Of a DNA stretch of 58,026 nt, positions 8,376-15,873 are shown one piece after another. The DNA is from Kitasatospora sp. MAP5-34 (GTDB lineage Bacteria; Actinomycetota; Actinomycetes; Streptomycetales; Streptomycetaceae), in NCBI RefSeq assembly GCF_029894335.1, contig NZ_JARXZC010000047.1, positions 1 through 58,026 on the forward strand. The letters are read 5' to 3'. Within the stretch, counting starts at the first letter, position 1. Each line of letters starts with the position of its first letter. Below the pieces are notes generated by a model that was given only the letters and a program-made list of their open reading frames with translations, did no database searches and was not told the origin of the DNA. The translations under genes were made by a program, and so were the position numbers.

Positions 8376-8999
8376 ATGCGAACGCCCCGCATCCGTAAGC
8401 GCAACCGGGACCGCAACCGTGATCAGCACCGTGATCACCACCAGGCTCAGCGCCGGTCCGGCCACATCGCCGCGCCGCGCCGCGCCTGGACCGACGGCCT
8501 GAGCGACGTCAGCATCGCCGGCGACCCGCTCGCCTTCCCGCACCTGGCCCGCACCGACCTGCCGCAGCACCCGACCACCGTCGCCGGGTACGCGCGGCTC
8601 GTCCGCGAGATCGCCGCCGACACCGCCCGCTGGGCGCCGCTCGTCCGGTACGACGCCCTCACCCGCTGGTACTCCCGGCTGGAGACCGGCCCCGGCTACG
8701 AGGTCTGGCTGCTCAGCTGGCTGCCCGGCCAGAGCAGCGGTTTCCACGACCACGGCCGTTCCTCCGGGGTGATGACGGTCGTTCAGGGCGAACTCGTCGA
8801 GCGCTCGCTCACCCGCGCCGGCGAGGACTCGCGGGCCCTGCTCCCCGGCGGGCAACGGGTGTTCGCCTCCGGCTACCTGCACGAGGTCGTCAACGCGGCG
8901 CTCGAACCCGCCGTCTCCATCCACCTCTACTCGCCCGGCCTGGTGGAGATGAACCAGTACGCCTCGGCCGTCCCGGAGTGGCAGCCCGAAGCCTTCTGA
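8376..8999 (+). CDS. Cysteine dioxygenase family protein
   Basis: 207-residue cupin-fold thiol dioxygenase, predicted to oxidise cysteine to cysteine sulfinate with Fe(II) and O2. The iron ligands are visible as His124 and His126 in GFHDHGRSSG and His169 in GYLHEVVN. The first 28 residues are unusual, very rich in Arg, Asp and His (RNRDRNRDQHRDHH), and look like an unstructured extension. The ATG is preceded by GAGGA at seven bases. A Cys-rich leader ORF and a 116-base gap lie upstream, which fits control by cysteine supply. Another thiol (for example 3-mercaptopropionate) as substrate cannot be ruled out from sequence alone. Confidence 0.88.
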   Translation: MRTPRIRKRNRDRNRDQHRDHHQAQRRSGHIAAPRRAWTDGLSDVSIAGDPLAFPHLARTDLPQHPTTVAGYARLVREIAADTARWAPLVRYDALTRWYSRLETGPGYEVWLLSWLPGQSSGFHDHGRSSGVMTVVQGELVERSLTRAGEDSRALLPGGQRVFASGYLHEVVNAALEPAVSIHLYSPGLVEMNQYASAVPEWQPEAF

Positions 9000-9027
9000 C
9001 CCACGCCCTGCCTGGCAGGATGACCTC

Positions 9028-10011
9028 ATGCGCATCGTGGCACTGGCAGGCGGAATCGGTGGGGCACGCTTCCTGCGCGGCCTCAAGAACGTGATCGGAC
9101 CCGAGGACGAGATCACCGTCATCGGGAACACCGGCGACGACATCCACCTCTTCGGGCTCAAGGTCTGCCCCGACCTGGACACCCTGATGTACACCCTCGG
9201 CGGTGGCATCAACGAGGAACAGGGTTGGGGCCGGGCGGACGAGACCTGGTCCATCAAGGGCGAGATGAAGGCGTACGGCGTCGGGCCCGAGTGGTTCGGG
9301 CTCGGCGACCGGGACTTCGCCACCCACATCGTCCGCACCCAGATGCTGGCCGCCGGCTACCCGCTGAGCGCCGTCACCGAAGCGCTCTGCGAGCGCTGGC
9401 AGCCGGGGGTGCGGCTGCTGCCGATGAGCGACGACCGGGTCGAGACGCACGTCCGGATCACAACTGGCGACACAAGCGGCTCCGCCGCGGGGTCCGGCAC
9501 CCGGGCGGTGCACTTCCAGGAGTACTGGGTCAAGCTGCACGCCGCCGTCGACGCCGAGGCGATCATCCCGGTCGGCGCCGACACCGCGAAGCCCGCCCCC
9601 GGCGTGCTGGAGGCCATCGCGGCGGCGGACGTGATCCTGCTGCCGCCGTCCAACCCGGTGGTCAGCATCGGCACCGTCCTCGCCGTGCCCGGCATCCGGC
9701 AGGCCGTCAGCTCCTCCCCCGCGCCGGTCGTCGGACTGTCGCCGATCGTCGGCGGCTCGCCCGTACGCGGGATGGCCGACAAGGTGCTCGCGGCGGTCGG
9801 CGTGGAGACCACCGCCGAGGCGGTCGCGCTGCACTACGGCTCCGAACTCCTCGACGGCTGGCTGGTGGACACCGCCGACGCGGCGTCCGTCGCGGCGGTC
9901 GAGGCCGCCGGGATCGCCTGCCGGGCGGTGCCGCTGCTGATGAGCGACGCCGAGGCAACCGCCGCGATGGCGCGGGCCGCGCTGGAGCTGGCCGAGCAGG
10001 TACGGGCGTGA
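9028..10011 (+). CDS. fbiA: 2-phospho-L-lactate transferase (F420 biosynthesis)
   Basis: 327-residue CofD/FbiA family enzyme. It joins the activated phospho-carboxylate (phosphoenolpyruvyl in actinobacteria) from its GPP precursor to FO, giving dehydro-F420-0. The N-terminus MRIVALAGGIGGARFLRG is the nucleotide-binding opening of the family, with IGNTGDDIHLFGLKVCPDLDT and LLPPSNPVVSIG further on. Its last four bases overlap the start of fbiB, indicating translational coupling. An AGGA lies seven bases before the ATG. The gene follows the dioxygenase by 28 bases and may be read through from it. Length and motifs are normal. Confidence 0.96.
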   Translation: MRIVALAGGIGGARFLRGLKNVIGPEDEITVIGNTGDDIHLFGLKVCPDLDTLMYTLGGGINEEQGWGRADETWSIKGEMKAYGVGPEWFGLGDRDFATHIVRTQMLAAGYPLSAVTEALCERWQPGVRLLPMSDDRVETHVRITTGDTSGSAAGSGTRAVHFQEYWVKLHAAVDAEAIIPVGADTAKPAPGVLEAIAAADVILLPPSNPVVSIGTVLAVPGIRQAVSSSPAPVVGLSPIVGGSPVRGMADKVLAAVGVETTAEAVALHYGSELLDGWLVDTADAASVAAVEAAGIACRAVPLLMSDAEATAAMARAALELAEQVRA

Positions 10012-11300
10012 GCCTGGAGATCCTCCCGGTCGGCGGGATCCCCGAGATCACGGCCGGTGCGGACCTCGGGGGGCTGATCGCCAAGGCCGGCGAGTTCGAG
10101 GACGGCGACATCCTGCTGGTCACCTCGAAGATCGTCAGCAAGGCCGAGGGCCGCCTGCTGCAGGCCACCGACCGGGAGGCGGCGATCGACGCCGAGACCG
10201 TCCGGGTGGTGGCCCGGCGCGGGCCGGTCCGGATCGTCGAGAACCGGAACGGCCTGGTGATGGCCGCCGCCGGGGTGGACGCCTCCAACACCGCCCCCGG
10301 CACCGTGCTGCTGCTGCCCGAGGACCCGGACGCCTCCGCGCGCGTCCTGCGGGCCCAGCTGCAGCAGCTGACCGGCCGTCGGCTCGCGGTGGTCGTCACC
10401 GACACCTTCGGCCGCCCCTGGCGGAACGGGCTGACCGACGTCGCGATCGGCGCCGCCGGGCTGGCCGTCCTGGAGGACCACCGGGGGCGCGTCGACAGCC
10501 ACGGCAACGAGCTGGCGATGACCGTCACCGCGACCGCCGACGAGCTGGCCGCCGCCGCCGACCTGGTCAAGGGCAAGGCCGCCGGCACCCCCGTCGCCGT
10601 GGTCCGGGGCCTGCCGCACCTGGTCACCACCGAGGACGGCGACGGCACCCGGCCGCTGATCCGTCCCGCCGCCGACGACATGTTCCGGCTCGGCGCCTCG
10701 GAGGCCGTCCGTGAAGCGGTGACGCTGCGCCGGACCGTCCGCTCCTTCACCAACGAGCCGGTCGACCCGGCGGCCGTCCGACGCGCGGTCGCCGCCGCCG
10801 TCACCGCGCCCGCCCCGCACCACACCACGCCCTGGCGCTTCGTCCTGCTGGAGTCCGCCGACGTGCGGGAGCGGCTGCTCGACGCGATGCTCGCCGCCTG
10901 GCAGCACGACCTGGCCGAACTCGACGGCTGGGACGAGGCGAAGATCGCCCGCCGCACCGCCCGGGGCAACGTCCTGCGGGACGCGCCGTACCTGGTCGTC
11001 CCGTGCCTGGTCACGGACGGCTCGCACGACTACCCGGACGAGCGCCGCGCCGCCGCCGAACGCGAGATGTTCACCGTCGCCATAGGCGCCGCCGTCCAGA
11101 ACCTGCTGGTCACGCTGGCCGGCGAGGGCTACGGCTCCGCATGGGTGTCCTCGACGATGTTCTGCCGCGACACCGTCCGCGCCGTCCTGGACCTCCCGGA
11201 CGGCTGGGACCCGATGGGCGCGGTGGCCGTGGGCCGGCCGGCCGAGGCACCTCGCTCACGCGAGGCTCGCACGGCGGACGCGTTCATCGCCGTACGGTAG
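10008..11300 (+). CDS. fbiB: Coenzyme F420-0:L-glutamate ligase / FMN reductase, bifunctional
   Basis: 430-residue two-domain protein. Residues 1 to about 240 are the CofE-type ligase that adds glutamates to F420-0 (VTDTFGRPWRNGLTDVAIG is its hallmark). Residues about 245-430 are a nitroreductase-fold domain (LRRTVRSFTNEPVDP, then EGYGSAWVSS) which in actinobacteria reduces the dehydro intermediate with FMNH2. The GTG start overlaps the fbiA stop codon by four bases. This fusion is the normal actinobacterial form, in contrast to the single-domain archaeal CofE. The product F420 serves many redox enzymes in this family of bacteria. Confidence 0.96.
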   Translation: MSLEILPVGGIPEITAGADLGGLIAKAGEFEDGDILLVTSKIVSKAEGRLLQATDREAAIDAETVRVVARRGPVRIVENRNGLVMAAAGVDASNTAPGTVLLLPEDPDASARVLRAQLQQLTGRRLAVVVTDTFGRPWRNGLTDVAIGAAGLAVLEDHRGRVDSHGNELAMTVTATADELAAAADLVKGKAAGTPVAVVRGLPHLVTTEDGDGTRPLIRPAADDMFRLGASEAVREAVTLRRTVRSFTNEPVDPAAVRRAVAAAVTAPAPHHTTPWRFVLLESADVRERLLDAMLAAWQHDLAELDGWDEAKIARRTARGNVLRDAPYLVVPCLVTDGSHDYPDERRAAAEREMFTVAIGAAVQNLLVTLAGEGYGSAWVSSTMFCRDTVRAVLDLPDGWDPMGAVAVGRPAEAPRSREARTADAFIAVR

Positions 11301-11302
11301 GC

Positions 11303-11372
11303 ACACCGGGGGTGGGGGGTGCTGCGCGACCGGGGCTCTACGAAGGTGCGTGGTTGTTCGCGCCCCTGACGT
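11303..11372. repeat. Degenerate intergenic GC repeat after fbiB
   Basis: Contains TGCTGCGCGACC, GGGGCTCT and TTCGCGCCCCTGA, pieces of the same intergenic repeat family seen after several genes in this window. It lies between the convergent fbiB and glycosylase genes. Confidence 0.4.
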
Positions 11373-11380
11373 AGTTGCCG

Positions 11381-12289
11381 TCAGCGGTGACGGTGGTCGT
11401 TGGGGGCGAGGCGGGGGCCGTAGCGGGGGGCGTGGGCGCCGGTGAGGGTGATCAGGCGGCAGACACGGTAGCGGTGGCCCTTGTAGGGGGCGAGGAGGGC
11501 GAGCATCTGGTCGTCGTCGCTGCGGGGGCGGCCGGCCAGAGCCCAGCCGACCAGGTTGGGGAGGTGGTAGTCGCCCACCGAGACGGCGTCCGGGTCCCCG
11601 TTGCTGCGCTGCAGGGTCTCCGCCGCCGTCCAGACGCCGATACCGGGTACGGCAGTGAGGCGGGCGAACGCCTCCTCGTGGGCGAACGCGGACGCCTGCT
11701 CCAGGCGGGGCGCCAACCGGGCCGCGCGGACGATGGTCGCCGCGCGCTTCGGGTCCACGCCCGCGCGGTGCCACTCCCAGCTCGGGATCAGCGCCCACTC
11801 ACGGGCCGACGGCGGGACCCGCAGGCCCTCGGCCGGGCCCGGCGCAGGCGTACCGAAGTCGCGCAGCAGGGTCCGCCAGGAGCGGTACGCCTCGTCGCTG
11901 GTGACCTTCTGCTCCAGGATCGCGGGCACCAGCGACTCCAGCACCAGCCCCGTCCGCCCGAGCCGCACCCCGGCGTGCGTGCGCTGGGCCTCGCGTAGCG
12001 GCCCCGGCGGCAGCACCAGCCCTGACGGGTCGTCGGCCGCGCCGAGCAGCGCGGGCAACTGATCGAGCAGCCACTGCGCCCCCGGGCCCCACGCCTGCGC
12101 CTCCACCTCGCCCGCCCGGGCGGCCATCCGGAGCGTGCCGGGCCCGGCGGGCGTCCGCGAGGCGCGCCAGAGCGATCCGTCCCCGGCGGTCCGGTACGCG
12201 GGGTCGGCCGGGCCGCGCCGCAGCGGGAGCAGCGTCCGGGGCAGGTCGAGCGGGAAGTCGGGCCGCCACCGCAGTACCGCGCCTGGCAT
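11381..12289 (-). CDS. HhH-GPD DNA glycosylase (3-methyladenine glycosylase II type)
   Basis: 302-residue base-excision repair enzyme of the AlkA-like HhH-GPD class, expected to remove alkylated purines. The helix-hairpin-helix is VPGIGVWTAAETL at residues 214-226 and the catalytic Asp is Asp240 in SVGDYHLPN. No iron-sulfur cluster loop is present at the C-terminus, consistent with AlkA rather than MutY or Nth. It is convergent with fbiB; its promoter lies in the 256-base region to the right, which also carries three tandem 14-base repeats. Confidence 0.88.
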   Translation of the reverse strand: MPGAVLRWRPDFPLDLPRTLLPLRRGPADPAYRTAGDGSLWRASRTPAGPGTLRMAARAGEVEAQAWGPGAQWLLDQLPALLGAADDPSGLVLPPGPLREAQRTHAGVRLGRTGLVLESLVPAILEQKVTSDEAYRSWRTLLRDFGTPAPGPAEGLRVPPSAREWALIPSWEWHRAGVDPKRAATIVRAARLAPRLEQASAFAHEEAFARLTAVPGIGVWTAAETLQRSNGDPDAVSVGDYHLPNLVGWALAGRPRSDDDQMLALLAPYKGHRYRVCRLITLTGAHAPRYGPRLAPNDHRHR

Positions 12290-12360
12290 CCGTCCTCACC
12301 GCCACCTGGTGTCGTCTGGTCGGTGTGAACGATACGCGCGTCCTCGGTAGCAGCGTCGCG

Positions 12361-12402
12361 GTACCAGCTCGTCGGTACCAGCTCGTCGGTACCAGCTCGT
12401 CG
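12361..12402. repeat. Three tandem copies of a 14-base sequence in a divergent promoter region
   Basis: GTACCAGCTCGTCG occurs three times head to tail with no mismatches (12361-12374, 12375-12388, 12389-12402). A degenerate related block lies just before it. Each copy after the first forms GGTACC with the preceding base. It sits between the glycosylase (leftward) and TIGR03089 (rightward), so it may be a multi-site operator or a slippage-prone repeat. Confidence 0.7.
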
Positions 12403-12529
12403 ACGGAGGCGGTAGCAGAGGCGGCGAGCTGAGAGAAGCACATGAACAAGACATTGCAGGCAAATCATTTCTGACGCCACGCCAGTTTTCAGCTGCCGCC
12501 TCCCCTGCCGGGGTCGCGTCCGGAGGTCG

Positions 12530-12535
12530 TAGGCT
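12530..12535 (+). promoter_or_regulatory. -10-like hexamer upstream of the TIGR03089 gene
   Basis: TAGGCT, ten bases before the ATG, giving a predicted transcript with at most a three-base leader. Confidence 0.35.
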
Positions 12536-12545
12536 GGACAGCACC

Positions 12546-13337
12546 ATGACTGCGCCTTTCGCTGCCGACGCCCGCACCCCCGCCGAGCTGCTGCACGCAT
12601 ATCTGCGCGCGGGGGCCTCCGATGCGGATCCCTCACGTCCCCTGGTCACGTTCTATGACGACGCGACCGGCGAGAGAGTCGAACTCTCCGCCAAGACCTT
12701 CGACAACTGGGTCGCCAAGACCGCCAACCTGATCCAGGACGAACTCAACGCGGGCCCCGACGACCGGGCCGCGCTACTCCTCCCCGCCCACTGGCAGAGC
12801 GCCGTCTGGCTGCTCGCCTGCTGGTCGGTGGGTGTGGTGGCGCTGCCCGGGGGCGACCCGGCCGACGCCGACCTGGTGATCAGCGGACCGGAGGGGCTGG
12901 AGTCCGCGCACGCCTGTTCCGGCGAGCGGGTGGCCCTCGCGCTGCGCCCGCTGGGCGGCAGGTTTCCGCAGCGCCCGGACGGCTTCCTCGACTACGCCGC
13001 CGAGGTGCCCGGCCAGGGCGACCGGTTCGCCCCGTACTCCCCCGTCGATCCGCTCTCCCTGGCCCTGGAGACCACGATCGACGGGCTGCCACTGAAACTG
13101 ACGGGCGAACAGACCGTCCAACTCGCCCGCGAGGGCGCGCTGCGACTCGGCCTCGACACCGGCAGCCGGGTGCTCAGCACGCTCTCGTACGACGACTGGT
13201 CAGGTCTGGAGGCCGGGCTGCTGGCTCCGCTGGCCGCCGGTGCCTCGGTGGTGCTCTGCCGGAACTCCGGCGAGCTGACGGAGGAGCAGTGGGAGAAGCG
13301 GATCGAGTCCGAACGGGTGACTCTGCGGTTGGGCTGA
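12546..13337 (+). CDS. TIGR03089 family protein (short AMP-binding-like protein)
   Basis: 263-residue actinobacterial protein related to the N-terminal half of acyl-CoA synthetases. It has the early fold signature (RVELSAKTFDNWVAKTANLIQDEL and AALLLPAHWQSAVWLLACW), but the phosphate-binding Ser/Thr/Gly-rich loop is not recognisable and the C-terminal lid domain is missing. It is therefore unlikely to activate acids alone. The length is normal for TIGR03089, so this is not a truncation of a full-length gene here. The family is often found beside LCP-type ligases. Function unknown. Confidence 0.85.
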   Translation: MTAPFAADARTPAELLHAYLRAGASDADPSRPLVTFYDDATGERVELSAKTFDNWVAKTANLIQDELNAGPDDRAALLLPAHWQSAVWLLACWSVGVVALPGGDPADADLVISGPEGLESAHACSGERVALALRPLGGRFPQRPDGFLDYAAEVPGQGDRFAPYSPVDPLSLALETTIDGLPLKLTGEQTVQLAREGALRLGLDTGSRVLSTLSYDDWSGLEAGLLAPLAAGASVVLCRNSGELTEEQWEKRIESERVTLRLG

Positions 13338-13374
13338 ATCTGGCCGGGCCGACCCGGGGGCAGGGATCCCCGTC

Positions 13375-13712
13375 ATGGCCGAGGACGATGACGAGAGCGT
13401 GCCCCCCGACCTTCCGAGGCGGGGGGCACCGCAGGTTCCTGCCGATCACGGCGGGCGTACTGGCATTCCTACTGGTCACAGGGGTGCGCTGGCCTGGCCT
13501 GCTACGGGTACGGGTACGGGTAGAGCAGACTGAACGGCAACAGCAGGACCGACACTGCCCACCCGCGCCCTACTGGCGCTTCCGGCGCCGTGGGCGACGC
13601 GGGGTCCGTGGGTGACGCGGGCAGCGCGCAGTCGTCGGCCTCCGGAAGTCCTACGACAGGCCCGACGCTGGAGGGCCGGACCGCGACCCAGGATGCCTGC
13701 ACCATGCACTGA
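13375..13712 (+). pseudogene. Possible frameshifted small membrane/secreted protein
   Basis: No single intact frame covers this gap, but three plus-strand frames hold protein-like pieces in order. A start MAEDDDESVPPDLPRRG (13375) runs into a G-run near 13421-13427. The next frame then gives a membrane-like segment FLPITAGVLAFLLVTGV, and the third gives a Ser/Gly/Ala/Thr-rich tail ending TQDACTMH before a stop at 13710-13712. Each shift needs one extra base removed. It could be a decayed gene, a sequencing error, or chance. A minus-strand reading of the same interval is also open. Low confidence. Confidence 0.25.
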
Positions 13713-13724
13713 AGGCCCGGGCTG

Positions 13725-14366
13725 CTACCGGTCGAGAGCCAGCCGGCCGTCGGTCTCGACGTACTCCTCGCCGGTGCACGGGCAGCGCCAACGCCCGCCG
13801 CCCGCGTCCTGCAGGGGCTCACCGGCGCGGCCGACCCACTTGATCCACCGGGCCGGGACGCCGGCCACCAGGGCGAAGTCGGGCACGTCGCGGTGGACCA
13901 CGGCACCGGCGGCGACCAGGGCCCAGCGGCCTACCGTCACCCCGGCGACCAGCACCGCCCGCCCACCGATCGAGCAGCCCTCACGCAGGGTCACACCCTG
14001 CGCGTGCCAGTCGTCGCCGCGCTTGAGCTTGCCGTCGACATCGACCGATCGCGGATACAGGTCGTTGGTCAGCACCGCCGCCGGGCCGATGAAGACCCCG
14101 TCCTCAACGACCGCCGGCTCGTACACCAGCGCGTGGTTCTGCAGCTTCACCCGGTCGCCGATCCGCACGCCGGGGCCGACGTAAGCACCACGCCCGATGA
14201 TGCAGTCGACACCGATCTCGGCGTTCTCCCGCACCTGGGCCAGATGCCACACCGTGCTGCCGGCCCCGATCACGGCCCGCTCGTCGACATCGGCGGTCGA
14301 TTCGACCCGGGCCGACGCGACTGGTTCCGACCCGGCCGAAGCTGACGCACTCTCAGATATGCCCAT
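13725..14366 (-). CDS. Hexapeptide-repeat sugar N-acetyltransferase
   Basis: 213-residue left-handed beta-helix acyltransferase, similar to WbpD-type UDP-sugar N-acetyltransferases. Imperfect hexapeptides run from ADVDERAVIGAGSTVWHLAQ through VIGRGAYVGPGV-like repeats to VGRWALVAAGAVV, with VPDFALVAGVPARWIKWVG as the usual end of the helix. The likely reaction is acetyl transfer from acetyl-CoA to a 3-amino nucleotide sugar for surface glycans. The C-terminus adds CPCTGEEY, a small extra motif. I choose the ATG with a TATCTT hexamer seven bases upstream, suggesting a leaderless start; a GTG 57 bases upstream is the alternative. The next gene upstream is a GT2 enzyme. Confidence 0.83.
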   Translation of the reverse strand: MGISESASASAGSEPVASARVESTADVDERAVIGAGSTVWHLAQVRENAEIGVDCIIGRGAYVGPGVRIGDRVKLQNHALVYEPAVVEDGVFIGPAAVLTNDLYPRSVDVDGKLKRGDDWHAQGVTLREGCSIGGRAVLVAGVTVGRWALVAAGAVVHRDVPDFALVAGVPARWIKWVGRAGEPLQDAGGGRWRCPCTGEEYVETDGRLALDR

Positions 14367-14373
14367 GGCGCCG

Positions 14374-14379
14374 AAGATA
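14374..14379 (-). promoter_or_regulatory. -10-like hexamer of the acetyltransferase gene
   Basis: TATCTT on the minus strand, seven bases before the chosen ATG. No Shine-Dalgarno sequence precedes that ATG. Confidence 0.4.
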
Positions 14380-14458
14380 GCGGGCAGGGTGCACGTGGGG
14401 GTGCGATTCAGCCCTTTCGGCACAAGGCCCCGGCCAGGGGCGTGGAACCGTGGGCGGG

Positions 14459-15508
14459 CTACTTCGGGTCAGCCACCGGCGCGACCGGTGCCATCGGCGT
14501 CGGCGCCGCGCTGGCGATCACCCGGCGGGCGAGCGAGCGCGGCGAGGTGAGGAAACCGAAACCCCAGGTCAGGTGCATGGTGACCAGCGCCACCGGCAGC
14601 TGCAGCCGGGCCTTCCACGACAGTCCGCGCCCCTCGACCACCGAACCGCCGAGGATGCCCAGCAGGTACCCGCCCGGCAGCACGAAGAAGGCGGGATGCA
14701 CGGCGGCACCGAGCACCAGCCCGGTCAGGACGCCGAGCAGCGCGGCCGGGGGTGCCAGGTAGCGCAGGTTGACCGAACCCCGGTGGTAGCGGGTGACCAC
14801 CCGGCGCCAGCGCCCGTAGTCCTTGTACTGCTTCGCGAGCGCGCGCACGCTCGGGCGGGGCCGGTAGGTCACCTTGAGCTGCGGGGTGAACCAGATCAGA
14901 CCGCCGTCCTGGCGGATCCGGTAGTTCAGTTCCCAGTCCTGGGCGCGGATGAACTCCTCGTTGTAGCCGCCCAGCTTCTCCAGCACCTCACGGCGGAAGA
15001 CCCCGAGGTAGACGGTGTCCGCCGGAGCGGCCAGGCCGCCGGTGTGGAAGGCCGCGTTGCCGACGCCGATCTTGGACGTCATCGCCGCCGCGACGGCCTT
15101 CTCCCACTCGGTCTCGCCCTCGGCGTGCATGATGCCACCGACGTTGGCAGCCTCCATCTCGCCGAGCAGCCGGACCGCCGTGGTGATGTAGCCGGGGGTC
15201 AGCAGCCCGTGGCCGTCGACCCGGACGACTATCGGGTGGCTCGAGCCCCGGATCGCCGCGTTCAGGCCGGCGGGGGTACGCCCGGTCGGGTTCGCCACCG
15301 TACGGACCCTGGGATCCTCGGCGGTCAACTCGGCGGCGATCGCGTCGGTCCGGTCCGTGGACGGGCCCAGCGCGATCACCACCTCCATGTCGCCGGCGTA
15401 CTCCTGTTCCAGGATGTGCCGGACGGCGGTGCGCAGGTGACGTTCCTCGTTGAGAACCGGCATGATCACGGAGACCGCCGGCAGCTCCTCAGCAGCCTTG
15501 ATGTTCAT
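14459..15508 (-). CDS. GT2-family glycosyltransferase
   Basis: 349-residue family 2 glycosyltransferase. PAVSVIMPVLNEERHLRTAV opens the nucleotide-sugar-binding domain, VRVDGHGLLTPGY carries the DxH/DxD-like metal site, and AQDWELNYRIR is the acceptor-site acidic motif. Two or three hydrophobic segments follow from about residue 245 (LAPPAALLGVLTGLVLGAAV), so it is membrane-associated. It probably builds an exported polysaccharide with the neighbouring acetyltransferase, 92 bases downstream. The ATG has no ribosome-binding site but sits right at the predicted transcription start of a good promoter, so the message is probably leaderless. Confidence 0.9.
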   Translation of the reverse strand: MNIKAAEELPAVSVIMPVLNEERHLRTAVRHILEQEYAGDMEVVIALGPSTDRTDAIAAELTAEDPRVRTVANPTGRTPAGLNAAIRGSSHPIVVRVDGHGLLTPGYITTAVRLLGEMEAANVGGIMHAEGETEWEKAVAAAMTSKIGVGNAAFHTGGLAAPADTVYLGVFRREVLEKLGGYNEEFIRAQDWELNYRIRQDGGLIWFTPQLKVTYRPRPSVRALAKQYKDYGRWRRVVTRYHRGSVNLRYLAPPAALLGVLTGLVLGAAVHPAFFVLPGGYLLGILGGSVVEGRGLSWKARLQLPVALVTMHLTWGFGFLTSPRSLARRVIASAAPTPMAPVAPVADPK

Positions 15509-15516
15509 CGAGGCCA

Positions 15517-15546
15517 ACCGTACCGGCGGCCGCCGTACGTTGTCAG
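15517..15546 (-). promoter_or_regulatory. Promoter of the GT2 gene, leaderless type
   Basis: Minus-strand -35 CTGACA (15541-15546), an 18-base spacer and -10 TACGGT (15517-15522), followed by eight bases and the ATG. This is the best-formed leaderless promoter in the window. Confidence 0.6.
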
Positions 15547-15741
15547 GTCCGGGTTGCCCTCGTATGCGTCGTCCCGGAGGCAACCTGGTGTCGACTCTGT
15601 GCAGACTCCGGGCGCAGGGCCTGAGCCGGGCCTGGTTGCCGCGCTCCGAAAGACCGTTTCACCGCCTCACCCCTCACGTCCCGGCCTGCCCTGGTCGCAG
15701 CGCGGGGAGGCGCACCAAACGTCCGAGAGACCGGCCAACAG

Positions 15742-15778
15742 CCCGGAGGCCGGGCGCTGTGTGCGCCCGGCCTCCGGG
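15742..15778 (-). terminator. Strong hairpin downstream of the ABC permease
   Basis: Perfect 16-base inverted repeat (CCCGGAGGCCGGGCGC and its complement) with a TGTGT loop, about 95 bases past the permease stop codon. It lies in a 365-base gap with no gene. Confidence 0.8.
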
Positions 15779-15818
15779 TGGGGTTCGGTGCCGGTTGGAG
15801 CGGAAGTGCCCGCCTGCG

Positions 15819-15873
15819 GGTCGGCCCGGTCGGCCGGTCGGTGGGCCAGGCGGTCGGTGGGTCGGTGGGTCGG
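15819..15873. repeat. GGTCGG low-complexity repeat abutting the permease stop codon
   Basis: Six GGTCGG hexamers in 55 bases, the last three in register as an eight-base GGTCGGTG repeat ending directly at the permease stop codon. Probably slippage-derived; no function is evident. Confidence 0.6.

Noticed and set aside
13502..13709. Minus-strand reading MVQASWVAV... with a hydrophobic end in the 13.5 kb gap
   Set aside because: It shares its wobble positions with the plus-strand candidate, so codon bias cannot decide. It has no ribosome site and ends in a PYPYPYP low-complexity tail; kept only as an alternative to the broken plus-strand gene.
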